Source of the DNA: an uncultured Lachnospiraceae bacterium
GTDB lineage: Bacteria; Bacillota; Clostridia; Lachnospirales; Lachnospiraceae
Length of the DNA: 64,000 nucleotides
Assembly: GCA_910587295.1 (NCBI GenBank)
Contig: CAJULP010000087.1
Location: 1 to 64,000 of the forward strand
Reading direction: 5' to 3'
Position 1 is the first letter of the stretch. Each line of letters starts with the position of its first letter. The notes beneath the pieces were generated by a model. That model was not told the origin of the DNA, did not search any database, and was given only the letters and a program-made list of their open reading frames with translations. The position numbers and the translations under genes are program-made. This document shows, one piece after another, positions 1 through 9,096 of the stretch.

Positions 1-348
1 ACCGGGGAAAGATTTGAGGACGGTTCGCACATACTGTATGTAAATGGCGCTTACCGTGGAGATACGCCAATCGGGAAGTTAATGCATGACTTCTCCTGCA
101 CAGACGCAGCGGATATGTATTATGGAACACTGGCAGACAGGGTGAGATTTTTCAAAGAGAGCAAGGAGGGAATTGAGATTATGTGCCGGGCTATGGAAGA
201 TATGAGGAATCAGACATTGAAAGAGGGAGCAATCAATTCCGCAAAGAGAATGTTGGCAGATGGGATTTTAACACTTGAAAAAATTGCGGAATACGCAGGA
301 CTTCCACTTGACGAAGTGAAAAAACTGAAAGCAGAACGGACAGCATAG
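1..348 (+). CDS. Rpn-family PD-(D/E)XK nuclease/putative transposase, C-terminal part
   Basis: Reading frame 1 is open from the first base of the window to TAG at 346-348, so the gene begins upstream. The visible C-terminus (about 115 residues) has features typical of the Rpn/YhgA-like recombination-promoting nuclease family common in Lachnospiraceae: an IGKLMHDF segment and a CTDAADMYY-type segment, then a basic/acidic helical tail ending in a short helix-turn-helix-like element (ILTLEKIAEYAGLPLDEVKKL). The catalytic PD-(D/E)XK core would lie outside the window, so activity cannot be judged. It is followed directly by a strong terminator. A fragment resembling the N-terminus of the same family lies at 52618-52827. 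Confidence 0.7.
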   Translation, partial: TGERFEDGSHILYVNGAYRGDTPIGKLMHDFSCTDAADMYYGTLADRVRFFKESKEGIEIMCRAMEDMRNQTLKEGAINSAKRMLADGILTLEKIAEYAGLPLDEVKKLKAERTA

Positions 349-359
349 TAAGACCATAG

Positions 360-398
360 GCCGGGAATCTAAAAACAGGTTCCCGGCTTTATTTTTTT
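360..398 (+). terminator. Rho-independent terminator after the Rpn-family gene
   Basis: GCCGGGAA (360-367) pairs perfectly with TTCCCGGC (380-387) around a 12-nt loop and is followed by a T-rich run (TTTATTTTTTT). It lies 12 nt after the stop codon. Confidence 0.85.
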
Positions 399-504
399 GT
401 CCTGAAATGTAAATTTTCTGTGAATTTGATTAAAAAGTCCTTTACAAAACGTCACTGGGTGTCGCGTTCCATAGTTTCATTGATTGACCGGACAACGAAA
501 GCAT

Positions 505-542
505 TTGTACTTTTTCCCATGCAGGCAGTATAACACGCCTGC
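505..542 (+). promoter_or_regulatory. Candidate promoter with palindrome around the -10 box
   Basis: TTGTAC (505-510), 18 nt, TATAAC (529-534) resembles a sigma-A promoter for the gene at 778. The -10 box is bracketed by the inverted repeat GCAGGC (521-526) and GCCTGC (537-542), a plausible operator. It implies a 5' untranslated region of about 240 nt. The rest of the 349-777 gap shows no convincing gene. Confidence 0.4.
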
Positions 543-777
543 CGCGGACCTGTCAAAGAAAACAAGACATGGGAAGAATGGCCGTGATGCTGAAGGATTA
601 CCCAAAGCCGGGGCTTTCATTGTAAAAGAACAAAATACGCAATATTTTTTCTGCAGGTTGACAAATAACACATAGATAAATCCGGCCGCAGTAAGTAAAC
701 TGATATCAGGTTGTTCCCGGACAGGATTATGGAATGGAACAATCTTAATCAGTTGCCTATGCAGGAGGTAAAACAAT

Positions 778-2415
778 ATGAGGAAGCATTACGAGAAAAT
801 AATAAGAGACAACGACCAAAGAGTAAAGAAAGCGCTGAGGATCCAGGTGATCAATGAAAACAGCCCATATCATGGGGGATGCCCGGAAGAAAATGATCTG
901 ATGGATGCAAAGTACACGATCTACCGGGTTTATGACATGGTGGGGGCGTACAGCAACAGTGGCAGCGTTTATTATAAGGATGCAAAACTGGCGGAGCGTA
1001 TCGTGCTGGCCCTTGACTATGTGGCAAGATATCAGCATGAGGACGGGCTGTTTGACCTGATTCGCTGCAATTTCCATTCTGCGCCGGACACGGCATTTAT
1101 CGTAAAGAGGATGCTTCCCGTATTGCATTATCTGAAAAGTGCGCAAAGGGATGAGTGGCAGGAGACAATATATCAGAAGATGTCTGCCATAGCTAAAAAA
1201 TCAGCTTACGGGCTTTTGGCAGGCGGTTTCCACACGCCTAACCACCGCTGGGCAATTGCGTCTAACCTGATGGAATGCGCGGAGTTTTTTGAGGAGCCGA
1301 AATTTGCCGAGACGGCGAAGATTTACCTGGCGGAAGGGATCGACTGCAATGAGGACGGCGAGTTTGCGGAGAAATCAGCAGGGAACTACAACCGCATCAA
1401 TAACGACGCCATGATCACGATGGGAAGATGCACAGGGGATGATACCTTTTTTGAATATGCGGTGCGCAATCTGCGGATGATGCTCACTTACATAGAGCCG
1501 GACGGAACGATCTTCACGGCCAATTCTACCCGGCAGGATAACGGGAAGAGGGTTTTCCCGAAATATTATTATTGGGAATATCTGACCATGGGAGTGGAGC
1601 GGGATATCCCGGAGTTTTTAGACTTTGCAAACTACATTTTTGAAGTGATAGAAGAAAATCATTTAACGGCGCCGGATATCCTGATCCATTATATGAACAG
1701 GCCGGAACTGATCGACTTTGAGTGGGAAGGCTGCGGGCAGCTTACGGAGTTTGAGCGGATCTATTCGGAATCCGGGATTGCAAGGGTGAGGAAGGGAGAC
1801 ATCACTTATACCCTGATGAAGGGAAAGAGCGGCTTTTTATATTTCAGTACGGCGTCTTTGGATGTTGCGGTGAAGATTGGCGGATGTATCTGTGAGCACA
1901 GGGCATTTATTCCCGAAACGTTTGAAAAGACCGAGGACGGATTCTTACTGACCCAGGTGATGAAAGGATGGTATTACCTGCCCTTTAAAGAATATCAGGG
2001 AACCAGTGACTGGTGGAAGATGGATAACTCCAAGCGGGAGAAGAAAATGGGTCCTGACCTTACCATAGAAGTGCGGGTTAAGGAAGTGGAAAAGGGCATT
2101 GAGGTAAATGTAAAGCTCCACGGCATAGAAAGAGCCCCTTTCCGCATCGAGCTTGCGGTGCTTGGGGCTTATAAGGCGGATTCGGACAGCTTTTCTATGT
2201 TTGGCGTTGCCGGGAAGCAGCTTCTCGTCAAGCAGGGGGATGTGCGCGTTTCCAATGGCAGGGATGCCATTGACATCGGGCCGGCCTTTGGCGCCCATGG
2301 ATTTATTGAAGGTATATTCGGCAGTGAAGAAAGCGACCATAAGAGCTTTACGATGTATTTCACTGATTACACCGAATTTGACCACACCTTTACGATTCGG
2401 AATGTCACAAACTAG
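778..2415 (+). CDS. Heparinase II/III-like (alpha/alpha)-barrel glycan-active protein
   Basis: 545 residues, no signal peptide, so probably cytoplasmic. ATG at 778 follows the strong site CAGGAGG. The N-terminal ~300 residues are helical with aromatic and His/Asn-rich loops (GGFHTPNHRW, EDGEFAEKSAGNYNRINND, TANSTRQDNGKR) of the kind seen in alpha/alpha-toroid polysaccharide lyases; the last ~250 residues look like a beta-sandwich. This layout resembles heparinase II/III or alginate-lyase-like proteins, but I cannot name a specific family and the catalytic residues are not proven. An intracellular lyase acting on short uronic-acid oligosaccharides would supply the unsaturated uronyl product used by the GH105 domain encoded at 3459. 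It is convergent with the AraC gene. Confidence 0.6.
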   Translation: MRKHYEKIIRDNDQRVKKALRIQVINENSPYHGGCPEENDLMDAKYTIYRVYDMVGAYSNSGSVYYKDAKLAERIVLALDYVARYQHEDGLFDLIRCNFHSAPDTAFIVKRMLPVLHYLKSAQRDEWQETIYQKMSAIAKKSAYGLLAGGFHTPNHRWAIASNLMECAEFFEEPKFAETAKIYLAEGIDCNEDGEFAEKSAGNYNRINNDAMITMGRCTGDDTFFEYAVRNLRMMLTYIEPDGTIFTANSTRQDNGKRVFPKYYYWEYLTMGVERDIPEFLDFANYIFEVIEENHLTAPDILIHYMNRPELIDFEWEGCGQLTEFERIYSESGIARVRKGDITYTLMKGKSGFLYFSTASLDVAVKIGGCICEHRAFIPETFEKTEDGFLLTQVMKGWYYLPFKEYQGTSDWWKMDNSKREKKMGPDLTIEVRVKEVEKGIEVNVKLHGIERAPFRIELAVLGAYKADSDSFSMFGVAGKQLLVKQGDVRVSNGRDAIDIGPAFGAHGFIEGIFGSEESDHKSFTMYFTDYTEFDHTFTIRNVTN

Positions 2416-3381
2416 TAAAGCTCGTTGAGGGGGGGGTAAAACGGATTTTCCTTTTACAATCTGCTGCGGCTCCCCCGCATGGTTTCTCCGGTATTCGGAA
2501 GGGGATTCCTCACAGAATTTCCGGAACACCCGGTTAAACTGGGAAAAGCTGACAAAACCACATTCTAAGGCGATATCCGTAATCTTATCCTTGGTATTGA
2601 CTAATAGGAACTGGCAGTTGCGGACTCTGACCAGATGGATATAGTGGGTGATCGTATAGCCGGTGATCCGCTTGAACTGGTGCGACAGGTAATAAGGGCT
2701 CATATAAGACTCTTTCGCCAGCTCATCGAGAGTCAGGTCTTCCTGATAGTGGGTATGGATATAGTTGGACACGGAATAGATCCGTTCCGTGATCTTGTCG
2801 GTTATCTGAGTTTTCTCATAAATATTGCTGCCTTGAAATTCGTTCAGGTAGTAAAGAAACGTGGTGAAAAGGCTGTGCAGGACCAGTTCCTTTGGGCCGG
2901 AAAGTTCTTTGGTGACGGATTGCCGTTCGGTTTCGTCCTGAAAGGCAATGTCGGCGATCTGATTGATAAGCCCTGTCAGGACACTTAACTTTTCTTCCGG
3001 AAACCGGTAAATGGGAACTTCCTTATGAAAAGGGGAAAGAAGCTCCTTGTAGGAATCCGCAAATGCGGGGTCATTGTCAGGATATAAAAAGGAGATGACC
3101 AGCCGTTTGGAGGGTTCCTTTTCAGGATAGCAGCTTTTATGTAATAAAGAAGGGGGAAGGAGCACAAAGTCATGGCTCTCAATCGGATAAGGAACCCCTT
3201 CTAAAAAATGGATCGCGTTTGGGCTTAACAGGATATGGATTTCATAAAAAAAATGAAAGTGCTCAAATTCCATATTGATCTGGCTGTAGCGCTGGTCGTA
3301 ATCAAAAAAATAAAACATGGAATTTGCAATGTCATTTACGATGATAAACTGTTTTTCATTATATTGGATTGGCTGTAGCAT
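1945..3381 (-). CDS. AraC-family transcriptional regulator with anomalous 3' run-on
   Basis: Residues 1-150 form a cupin-like ligand-sensing domain (EFEHFHFFYEIHI, then a PIESHDFVLLPP strand). Residues ~205-305 are the two-helix-turn-helix AraC domain (LTLDELAKESYMSPYYLSHQFK, with ITDIALECGFVSFSQFNRVFRK), ending in the usual SPSEYRR. A normal family member would stop about residue 310-320. Here the frame continues through a run of eight C (complement of G 2429-2436) and reads ~170 codons antisense to the gene at 778; that tail resembles no domain. With one fewer or one more C the protein would stop within 12 codons. It is divergent from the HAD-GH105/mannosidase/inositol operon (77-bp gap) and is its likely regulator. 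Confidence 0.75.
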   Translation of the reverse strand: MLQPIQYNEKQFIIVNDIANSMFYFFDYDQRYSQINMEFEHFHFFYEIHILLSPNAIHFLEGVPYPIESHDFVLLPPSLLHKSCYPEKEPSKRLVISFLYPDNDPAFADSYKELLSPFHKEVPIYRFPEEKLSVLTGLINQIADIAFQDETERQSVTKELSGPKELVLHSLFTTFLYYLNEFQGSNIYEKTQITDKITERIYSVSNYIHTHYQEDLTLDELAKESYMSPYYLSHQFKRITGYTITHYIHLVRVRNCQFLLVNTKDKITDIALECGFVSFSQFNRVFRKFCEESPSEYRRNHAGEPQQIVKGKSVLPPPQRALLVCDIPNRKGVVKFGVISEIHRKALMVAFFTAEYTFNKSMGAKGRPDVNGIPAIGNAHIPLLDEKLLPGNAKHRKAVRIRLISPKHRKLDAERGSFYAVELYIYLNALFHFLNPHFYGKVRTHFLLPLGVIHLPPVTGSLIFFKGQVIPSFHHLGQ

Positions 3382-3458
3382 ATATCGTTACCTCTTTCGG
3401 AGTAAGTATAGCAGAATCGTAATAAAGATGCAAGAAATTAAAAGGAAAGGATGGGAGT

Positions 3459-5162
3459 ATGGGAAAAAACAAAAAATTGATTATTTTTACGGACAGTGGG
3501 GATACCATTTTAGATGAGAGTACCCAGCAGTATATGACACAAAAGCCGGAAATTGTGTCTAAGGCGGATTTTATTGAAAATGCAGGGGAAATTTTGGAGA
3601 AGATTCATAACGCAGGATATACCATTGTTTTGGTAGCGGATGGGGAGGAAGAGTCTTTTCAGAATGTATACCGGGTAAACGGCTTAAGGCATTGTTTTGA
3701 CGGGTGGGTGGTTTCCGAGACGGTGGGCGTACAAAAGCCCGAACGGCCTATGTTCCAGACGGCGATGGACGCCCTTAGGCTTACCGACGAGGACAAAGGA
3801 CGTATCGTGATGATAGGCAATAATTTGAAAAAAGACGTTGCAGGGGCAAACCGTTTCGGGCTTACCAGTATCTGGCTTGACTGGTCGCCCCGGTATTTCC
3901 ATTCTTTTGAGGAAGAGGATTGGAAGCCGGATTATACGATCAAGCATCCTTCGGAGCTTCCCGGGCTTTTAGATTTGCTGGAGGAAAAGCTGGAAAGGGG
4001 CGAGGCAATAAAAAATCCGGGAAACCGGGAGGAAAGTAAGGGGGGAGAGCAGATGGAGATACATAAAAAGGAACTGCAGGCAAAGGTAGACGAAAAACTG
4101 AAAAAACTGTTAGATGCTTTTTCTCCGATTCTGTATGAGGACGACGAGCCTTTTATGCAGAGTATGCGGGAGAAAAAGCATATTTCAGAGGAAGAGCTGC
4201 AAAAGTACGCGCATTGGGAGTGGACCCAGGGCGTAGGGCTTTACGGGTTATGGAAGCTGTTTGACTCTACAAAGGAGCAGGCATATCTGGATATGCTTAC
4301 CCGGTTTTATGACAACCAGTTAAAGATCGGGTTTCCGGAGTTAAACGTCAATACGATGGCTCCTTATCTTACCATGTCTTATTTAGGGGAATATTTAAAC
4401 AGCGAAGTTTATATGGAGCCTTGCCGCAAGGCGGCGGAATGGATCATGAAGGATATGAAGCGGACCAAAGAAGGGGGAATCCAGCACCAGACCTCCGACG
4501 ACTTAAACGATGAAGAGCTTTGGGATGATACCTTGTTTATGACGGTGCTTTTCCTTGCCAATATGGGGCGCATTTTAGACAGGGAGGATTATCGTCAGGA
4601 AGCCCAGTATCAGTTCCTTCTGCATTTGAAATATCTGCAGGACCCGGTTAGCGGCTTCTGGTATCATGGATGGACATTTTTGGAAAAAAATAATTTTGCG
4701 GGCGCATTCTGGGGGCGGGGGAATTGCTGGATCACCATAGCGATCCCTGAGATTCTTGATATGATCGACATGCCCCTGCCGATACGCAGGATTCTGACAG
4801 GAGCCTTGGTAAATCAGGTGGATGCCCTTGCAAAGGTTCAGGCCGAAAACGGAATGTGGCATACCCTGCTTGACGATCCCACGTCCTATGTGGAGGCCAG
4901 CGCTACCTGCGGTTTTGCGTACGGAATCTGGAAGGGGATACACACGGGGCTTTTGGATAAGCGTTATATCCCGGTGGCGGATAAGGCGCTGGAGACGGTT
5001 TTAGACCTTGTTTCCGAGGAAGGGGTGCTCGAGCAGGTATCCTATGGAACGCCTATGGGCAGGGTCAGCAAAGACTTTTATAAAGAAATCCCACTAAAGC
5101 AGATGCCTTACGGGCAGGCGCTGGCAATCCTGCTTTTAGTGGAATGGAGGAAGAATGGGTAA
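3459..5162 (+). CDS. HAD-like hydrolase fused to GH105 unsaturated uronyl hydrolase
   Basis: 567 residues. Residues 1-185 are a HAD-superfamily domain: motif I reads FTDSGDT, so the nucleophile Asp is present but the usual second Asp (D+2) is Gly, as in dehalogenase-like branches; later VGVQKP and MIGNNLKKDVAGA match motifs III and IV. Residues ~200-567 are an (alpha/alpha)6 GH105 domain (YteR/YesR type), which removes delta-4,5-unsaturated galacturonyl or glucuronyl residues by hydration; the ELWDDTLFM motif carries the proton-donor Asp (about D357). The linker contains an internal start: ATG at 4053 preceded by a G-rich ribosome binding site, so a separate GH105 polypeptide could also be made. 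SD AAAGGATGGGAG precedes the first ATG. It is first in the operon; its end overlaps the next start. Confidence 0.85.
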   Translation: MGKNKKLIIFTDSGDTILDESTQQYMTQKPEIVSKADFIENAGEILEKIHNAGYTIVLVADGEEESFQNVYRVNGLRHCFDGWVVSETVGVQKPERPMFQTAMDALRLTDEDKGRIVMIGNNLKKDVAGANRFGLTSIWLDWSPRYFHSFEEEDWKPDYTIKHPSELPGLLDLLEEKLERGEAIKNPGNREESKGGEQMEIHKKELQAKVDEKLKKLLDAFSPILYEDDEPFMQSMREKKHISEEELQKYAHWEWTQGVGLYGLWKLFDSTKEQAYLDMLTRFYDNQLKIGFPELNVNTMAPYLTMSYLGEYLNSEVYMEPCRKAAEWIMKDMKRTKEGGIQHQTSDDLNDEELWDDTLFMTVLFLANMGRILDREDYRQEAQYQFLLHLKYLQDPVSGFWYHGWTFLEKNNFAGAFWGRGNCWITIAIPEILDMIDMPLPIRRILTGALVNQVDALAKVQAENGMWHTLLDDPTSYVEASATCGFAYGIWKGIHTGLLDKRYIPVADKALETVLDLVSEEGVLEQVSYGTPMGRVSKDFYKEIPLKQMPYGQALAILLLVEWRKNG

Positions 5163-8100
5163 CAGGAATATTTATCCGGGAAGGCAATGGGATGACCGGT
5201 TTGCCATTTGCGCAAAAGAGCTGCCCCGGCATTTTTACAGCAAGTCAGAGGAAATTCCCGTAACGGGGTTTACCACCAGGGAAAGGCTTTCCTTTGAGGA
5301 AGCCTGCCGGATGGCGGGCAAGGAGGCAACGTCCATAAAACCGGGAACGGCATGGGGAAATCTGTGGGAGTACGGATGGTTTTTGGCAAGCTTTACGGTG
5401 CCGGGGGAATTGGCAGGAAAGCATCTCGTCTTTTTCCCCGGCGTGGGGGAAGAGATGCTTGTCTGGGTGGACGGCGTGGTAAGCGGTGCGGTGGATTTAA
5501 AACATAGTTATGTCACCCTTACGAAAAATGCCATACCCGGGCAGACAATAGAGATTGTAATGGAATGCTATGCAGGCCACGGCCCCCGGCTGGAAGACGG
5601 GGGATACTGTCAGGAAGGTGAAATGGTCTTTGACGAAACGGATGGCCCGCAGCTGGTGATAAAACCTTCTTTTGGGGCGGTATGGCAGGAGGAGATATTT
5701 CAGGCAGCTATGGATTACCTGACCCTGTATTCCCTGTTATCCCGTCTCCCACAAAAGTCGTTGCGGGCAATGAAGGTGACGGAAGGGCTGAAAAAGTTCG
5801 TGACAATGGTGGATTTGGAGCTGCCGGAGGAAGAACTGAAAGTGTCCGTCGGGCAGGCGAAGGAAATATTAAAGCCGTTGCTCATGGCGGTTAACGGTTC
5901 CACGGCACCGGAATTTACCATCTTTGGGCAGTCCCATCTGGATCTTGCGTGGCTTTGGACGGTGGAGGAGACAAGGCGCAAGGCGGCAAGGACATATTCC
6001 AACCAGCTTACCCTAATGGAGGACTACCCGGAATACCGGTTCTTTTTGTGTGAGCCGCCTATTTTGGAGTATCTAAAGGAATCCTATCCGGAAGTCTGGG
6101 AGAGGGTGAAAGAAAAGGTAAAAAACGGGCAGGTCATCCCGGAAGGCGCGGTGTATGTGGAAAGCGATACCAACATGCCCTGTGGAGAGAGTCTTGTCAG
6201 GCAGTTTCTATATGGAAAAGAATGGTTTATGCAGGAGTTTGGAAAGGACTGCAGGATGGCATGGATTCCGGATACCTTCGGGTTTTCCGGCGCACTTCCC
6301 CAGATCATGAAACAGTGCGGAGTGGAATATTTTGCTTCCCAGAAACTGATCCGCCAGGATCCGGAGTGCGAGCCCTTTCCCTACAACGATTTTTGGTGGC
6401 AGGGGATTGATGGCAGCAGAGTGCTTTCCCATTTCTTTAAAGACTATAATGCGGCTTTTTCACCGGCGGACATGGTAAGGCGCTGGGAGGATGACCGGAT
6501 TCAGGAAGAAGGCATGGATGGGATGATCTATCCCTTTGGCTACGGGGATGGGGGCGGCGGTCCTACCAGAGAATTGTTAGAGACGGTAAGAAGGTGTGCC
6601 GATCTGGAAGGGGCGCCAAGGACCAGATACGCTGACCCGGTATCCTATTTTGAAAAAGTCAGGGAGAAGGGAACGGAAAATGTGTTTGCCGGGGAAATTT
6701 ACCTGGCATGGCACAGGGGAACTTACACTGCGCAGGCAAAGACCAAACGAGGCGTGCGCCGTGGGGAAGTGATGTTGAAGGAAGCGGAGTACTTTCATAC
6801 ACTCCTTGCCTTAAAGAATCAGATGGATGGAGCCAGGCAGCCGGGGGTGGTTCCATGGCAGGCTGCGGCGGATCGTATCAAAGAGTTATGGAAACGTCTT
6901 TTGTTTCAGGAGTTCCATGATATTCTGCCTGGTTCAGGGATTGCGCAGGTGCACAGAGAAGCGGAACAGGAGCTGGACGCTATTTATATAGAAGGAGAAC
7001 AGATTCTGCGGGAGAGCCTTGCCGCTTTGCAAAAGGATTTTTGTGAGGAAAAAATCTGTGGCGGTGATGCTGCCCTGGCCGGGGAAGAGGGCTGTGAAAT
7101 TAAGGCAGGGAAGGGAGCGGGATCCGGTTTTCTGCAAAGTGACCGCTTGTATGTAGGGTTTGACGGATGTGGGAGGATTGTCAGTCTTTTACGGGATGGG
7201 GAAGAGTTTGTGGAGGAAGGTAAGCCCATGAATACCTTCCGGTTGTACCGGAACATCAACGGTTACTACGATGCCTGGGAGCTAGGCAGCATGTATGAGC
7301 AGGAGGAAGACCGGCTTGACACCACAAAGTGGAGGATGGAACAGACATCCTATCAAGGGAAAGATGCCTTTCTTCTTACCGGAAAGATCAGAAAATCCCC
7401 ATTTTCCCAGATTATCTGCTTAAGCGGTGACGGGCTTTCGGTAGAATTTCACACGAAGGTTGACTGGCGGGAGCGGCACCGGATGCTGAAAGTGGACTTT
7501 CCTTCGGCGGTCCATTCCGGCCAGGTGACAGGTGAGATCGCATTTGGCGCATGCGTGCGTCCGGCCACCACATCTTATCAGTGGGAAAAGGACAGGTATG
7601 AGGTTTCCGGCCACAGGTACAGCGTATTGGAAAACGGCGGAATGGGTGTGGCAATTTTAAACGACAGTAAATATGGATACAGCGCAAAGCAAGACCGGAT
7701 CAGCTTAACGCTCCTTCGTTCTCCACTAAAGCCGGATCAGCATGCGGATCAGGGGCTGCAGGAATTTTCATACGCCTGCTATCCCTTTATGGGAGATATG
7801 GTGAATGCCAAGGTGGCACAGCGGGGAATTGAGTTTAACCGCCATGCCCATGTGAATGCCGAGATCCTTCGGGAAGAGGTTCTGATTGGCAGACAACTGG
7901 GAATCTTCAGACTGGAGACCCTTAAGGGAGAACCCTGCCACGTGATTGCGGAATCCGTGAAGCTTGCGGAGGATGAAAACGGCGGGGCGGTGATACGCTT
8001 GTATGAAGCCTGCGGGCGGCCCCAGAACGTGCGGTTTTGCACAAAGCTTCCTGTGGGGGAACTTAGGGAGACTAACCTTTTGGAACAAGATGGAAAGAGA

Positions 8101-8199
8101 CTGGAAACGGAAGATGGCGGTGTGCTTCTAAGGTTTCGGCCTTTTGAAATAAAGACTATAAAAATGGAGGTAACAAAATGTTTGAAGGAAAAAATGTAA
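5155..8199 (+). CDS. Alpha-mannosidase, glycoside hydrolase family 38
   Basis: 1014 residues, no signal peptide, so an intracellular exo-alpha-mannosidase. The family 38 catalytic domain starts near residue 255 with GQSHLDLAWLW (zinc ligands H261 and D263), followed by AWIPDTFGFSG, whose Asp (about D373) is the expected nucleophile, then GYGDGGGGPTRE and FQEFHDILPGSGI. The N-terminal ~200 residues form the usual beta-sandwich with a carbohydrate-binding look and the C-terminal half the GH38 beta domains. Length is normal. ATG at 5155 overlaps the previous stop (ATGGGTAA), indicating translational coupling, and the 3' end overlaps iolE. It probably trims mannose from an imported oligosaccharide. 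A second, C-terminally truncated paralogue lies at 41231. Confidence 0.93.
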   Translation: MGNRNIYPGRQWDDRFAICAKELPRHFYSKSEEIPVTGFTTRERLSFEEACRMAGKEATSIKPGTAWGNLWEYGWFLASFTVPGELAGKHLVFFPGVGEEMLVWVDGVVSGAVDLKHSYVTLTKNAIPGQTIEIVMECYAGHGPRLEDGGYCQEGEMVFDETDGPQLVIKPSFGAVWQEEIFQAAMDYLTLYSLLSRLPQKSLRAMKVTEGLKKFVTMVDLELPEEELKVSVGQAKEILKPLLMAVNGSTAPEFTIFGQSHLDLAWLWTVEETRRKAARTYSNQLTLMEDYPEYRFFLCEPPILEYLKESYPEVWERVKEKVKNGQVIPEGAVYVESDTNMPCGESLVRQFLYGKEWFMQEFGKDCRMAWIPDTFGFSGALPQIMKQCGVEYFASQKLIRQDPECEPFPYNDFWWQGIDGSRVLSHFFKDYNAAFSPADMVRRWEDDRIQEEGMDGMIYPFGYGDGGGGPTRELLETVRRCADLEGAPRTRYADPVSYFEKVREKGTENVFAGEIYLAWHRGTYTAQAKTKRGVRRGEVMLKEAEYFHTLLALKNQMDGARQPGVVPWQAAADRIKELWKRLLFQEFHDILPGSGIAQVHREAEQELDAIYIEGEQILRESLAALQKDFCEEKICGGDAALAGEEGCEIKAGKGAGSGFLQSDRLYVGFDGCGRIVSLLRDGEEFVEEGKPMNTFRLYRNINGYYDAWELGSMYEQEEDRLDTTKWRMEQTSYQGKDAFLLTGKIRKSPFSQIICLSGDGLSVEFHTKVDWRERHRMLKVDFPSAVHSGQVTGEIAFGACVRPATTSYQWEKDRYEVSGHRYSVLENGGMGVAILNDSKYGYSAKQDRISLTLLRSPLKPDQHADQGLQEFSYACYPFMGDMVNAKVAQRGIEFNRHAHVNAEILREEVLIGRQLGIFRLETLKGEPCHVIAESVKLAEDENGGAVIRLYEACGRPQNVRFCTKLPVGELRETNLLEQDGKRLETEDGGVLLRFRPFEIKTIKMEVTKCLKEKM

Positions 8200-9077
8200 A
8201 GCTGGGGATCGCCCCGATCGCCTGGACAAACGATGACCTGCCGGACCTGGGCGGGGAAAACACGTTCGAGCAGTGTGTCAGCGAGATGGCTCTTGCGGGA
8301 TTTACCGGCTCGGAAGTGGGCAATAAGTACCCCAGGGATCCGGAAACGCTGGAAAAAGCCCTCTCCTTAAGGGGAGTGGAGATCTGTAATGCGTGGTTTT
8401 CCACCTTTTTGATCAGCAGACCTTATGAGGAGACGGAAAAAGGCTTCGAGGAGCATGTGGCGTTCCTTTCCAAAATGGGGGCGAAGGTAGTGGGGGTATC
8501 CGAGCAGAGCTACAGCACCCAGGGGATCCAGGATCAGCCCATCTTCGAGGGTAAGCATGTGATGGATGATGAGGAGTGGAAGCTTTTATGCGACGGGCTT
8601 AACCGGCTTGGAAAGCTGTCTCTGGAGAAGTACGGGGTTGCCCTTACCTTCCATCATCATATGGGAACCGTAGTGCAGAGTGCGGCGGAAGTGGAGCGCA
8701 TGATGGCGGGAACAGACCCGGTGTATGTGAGCCTTTTGTTTGACACCGGACATTTTGCTTATTGTGGCGAAGACCCGCTTGCCATGGCAAAGAAATATGC
8801 GGACCGTATCAAACATGTGCATTTAAAGGATATCCGCCCGGACGTGGTGGCAAAAGTGAAAGCGGAAAAAATGAGTTTCCTTGACGGCGTGAGGGCAGGG
8901 GCGTTTACCATCCCAGGTGATGGCTGCATTGATTACGACCCTATCTTTAAGGTGCTTGAAGAGAGCGGCTATGAAGGATATATGGTAGTTGAGGCGGAGC
9001 AGGATCCTTCTAAGGCAAATCCTTTGGAGTATGCGTTACATGCAAGGAAGTTTATCAAAGAAAAGACAGGATTATAA
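8178..9077 (+). CDS. iolE: Myo-inosose-2 dehydratase
   Basis: 299 residues, xylose-isomerase-like TIM barrel. Start ATG at 8178 lies inside the 3' end of the mannosidase gene, after AAAATGGAGG. The opening IAPIAWTNDDLP, then GGENTFEQC and GSEVGNKYPRDP are hallmarks of IolE; downstream metal-site strands include TFHHHMGT, LFDTGHFAYCG and HVHLKDIR. IolE dehydrates 2-keto-myo-inositol (scyllo-inosose) to 3D-(3,5/4)-trihydroxycyclohexane-1,2-dione, step 2 of inositol degradation. It is followed directly by iolG (step 1), whereas the genes for later steps (iolD, iolB, iolC) lie 15 kb away at 23.9-27.7 kb. The match is much closer to IolE than to generic sugar isomerases. Confidence 0.9.
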   Translation: MFEGKNVKLGIAPIAWTNDDLPDLGGENTFEQCVSEMALAGFTGSEVGNKYPRDPETLEKALSLRGVEICNAWFSTFLISRPYEETEKGFEEHVAFLSKMGAKVVGVSEQSYSTQGIQDQPIFEGKHVMDDEEWKLLCDGLNRLGKLSLEKYGVALTFHHHMGTVVQSAAEVERMMAGTDPVYVSLLFDTGHFAYCGEDPLAMAKKYADRIKHVHLKDIRPDVVAKVKAEKMSFLDGVRAGAFTIPGDGCIDYDPIFKVLEESGYEGYMVVEAEQDPSKANPLEYALHARKFIKEKTGL

Positions 9078-9096
9078 GAAAGGAGATCATCAGATT

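Noticed and set aside
495..512. Catabolite-responsive (cre) element upstream of the heparinase-like gene
   Set aside because: CGAAAGCATTTGTA shows several mismatches to the cre consensus, including the central CG.
477..776. Antisense 99-codon frame in the gap before the heparinase-like gene
   Set aside because: No ribosome binding site and low-complexity aromatic/Cys composition; the region is better explained as promoter and leader.
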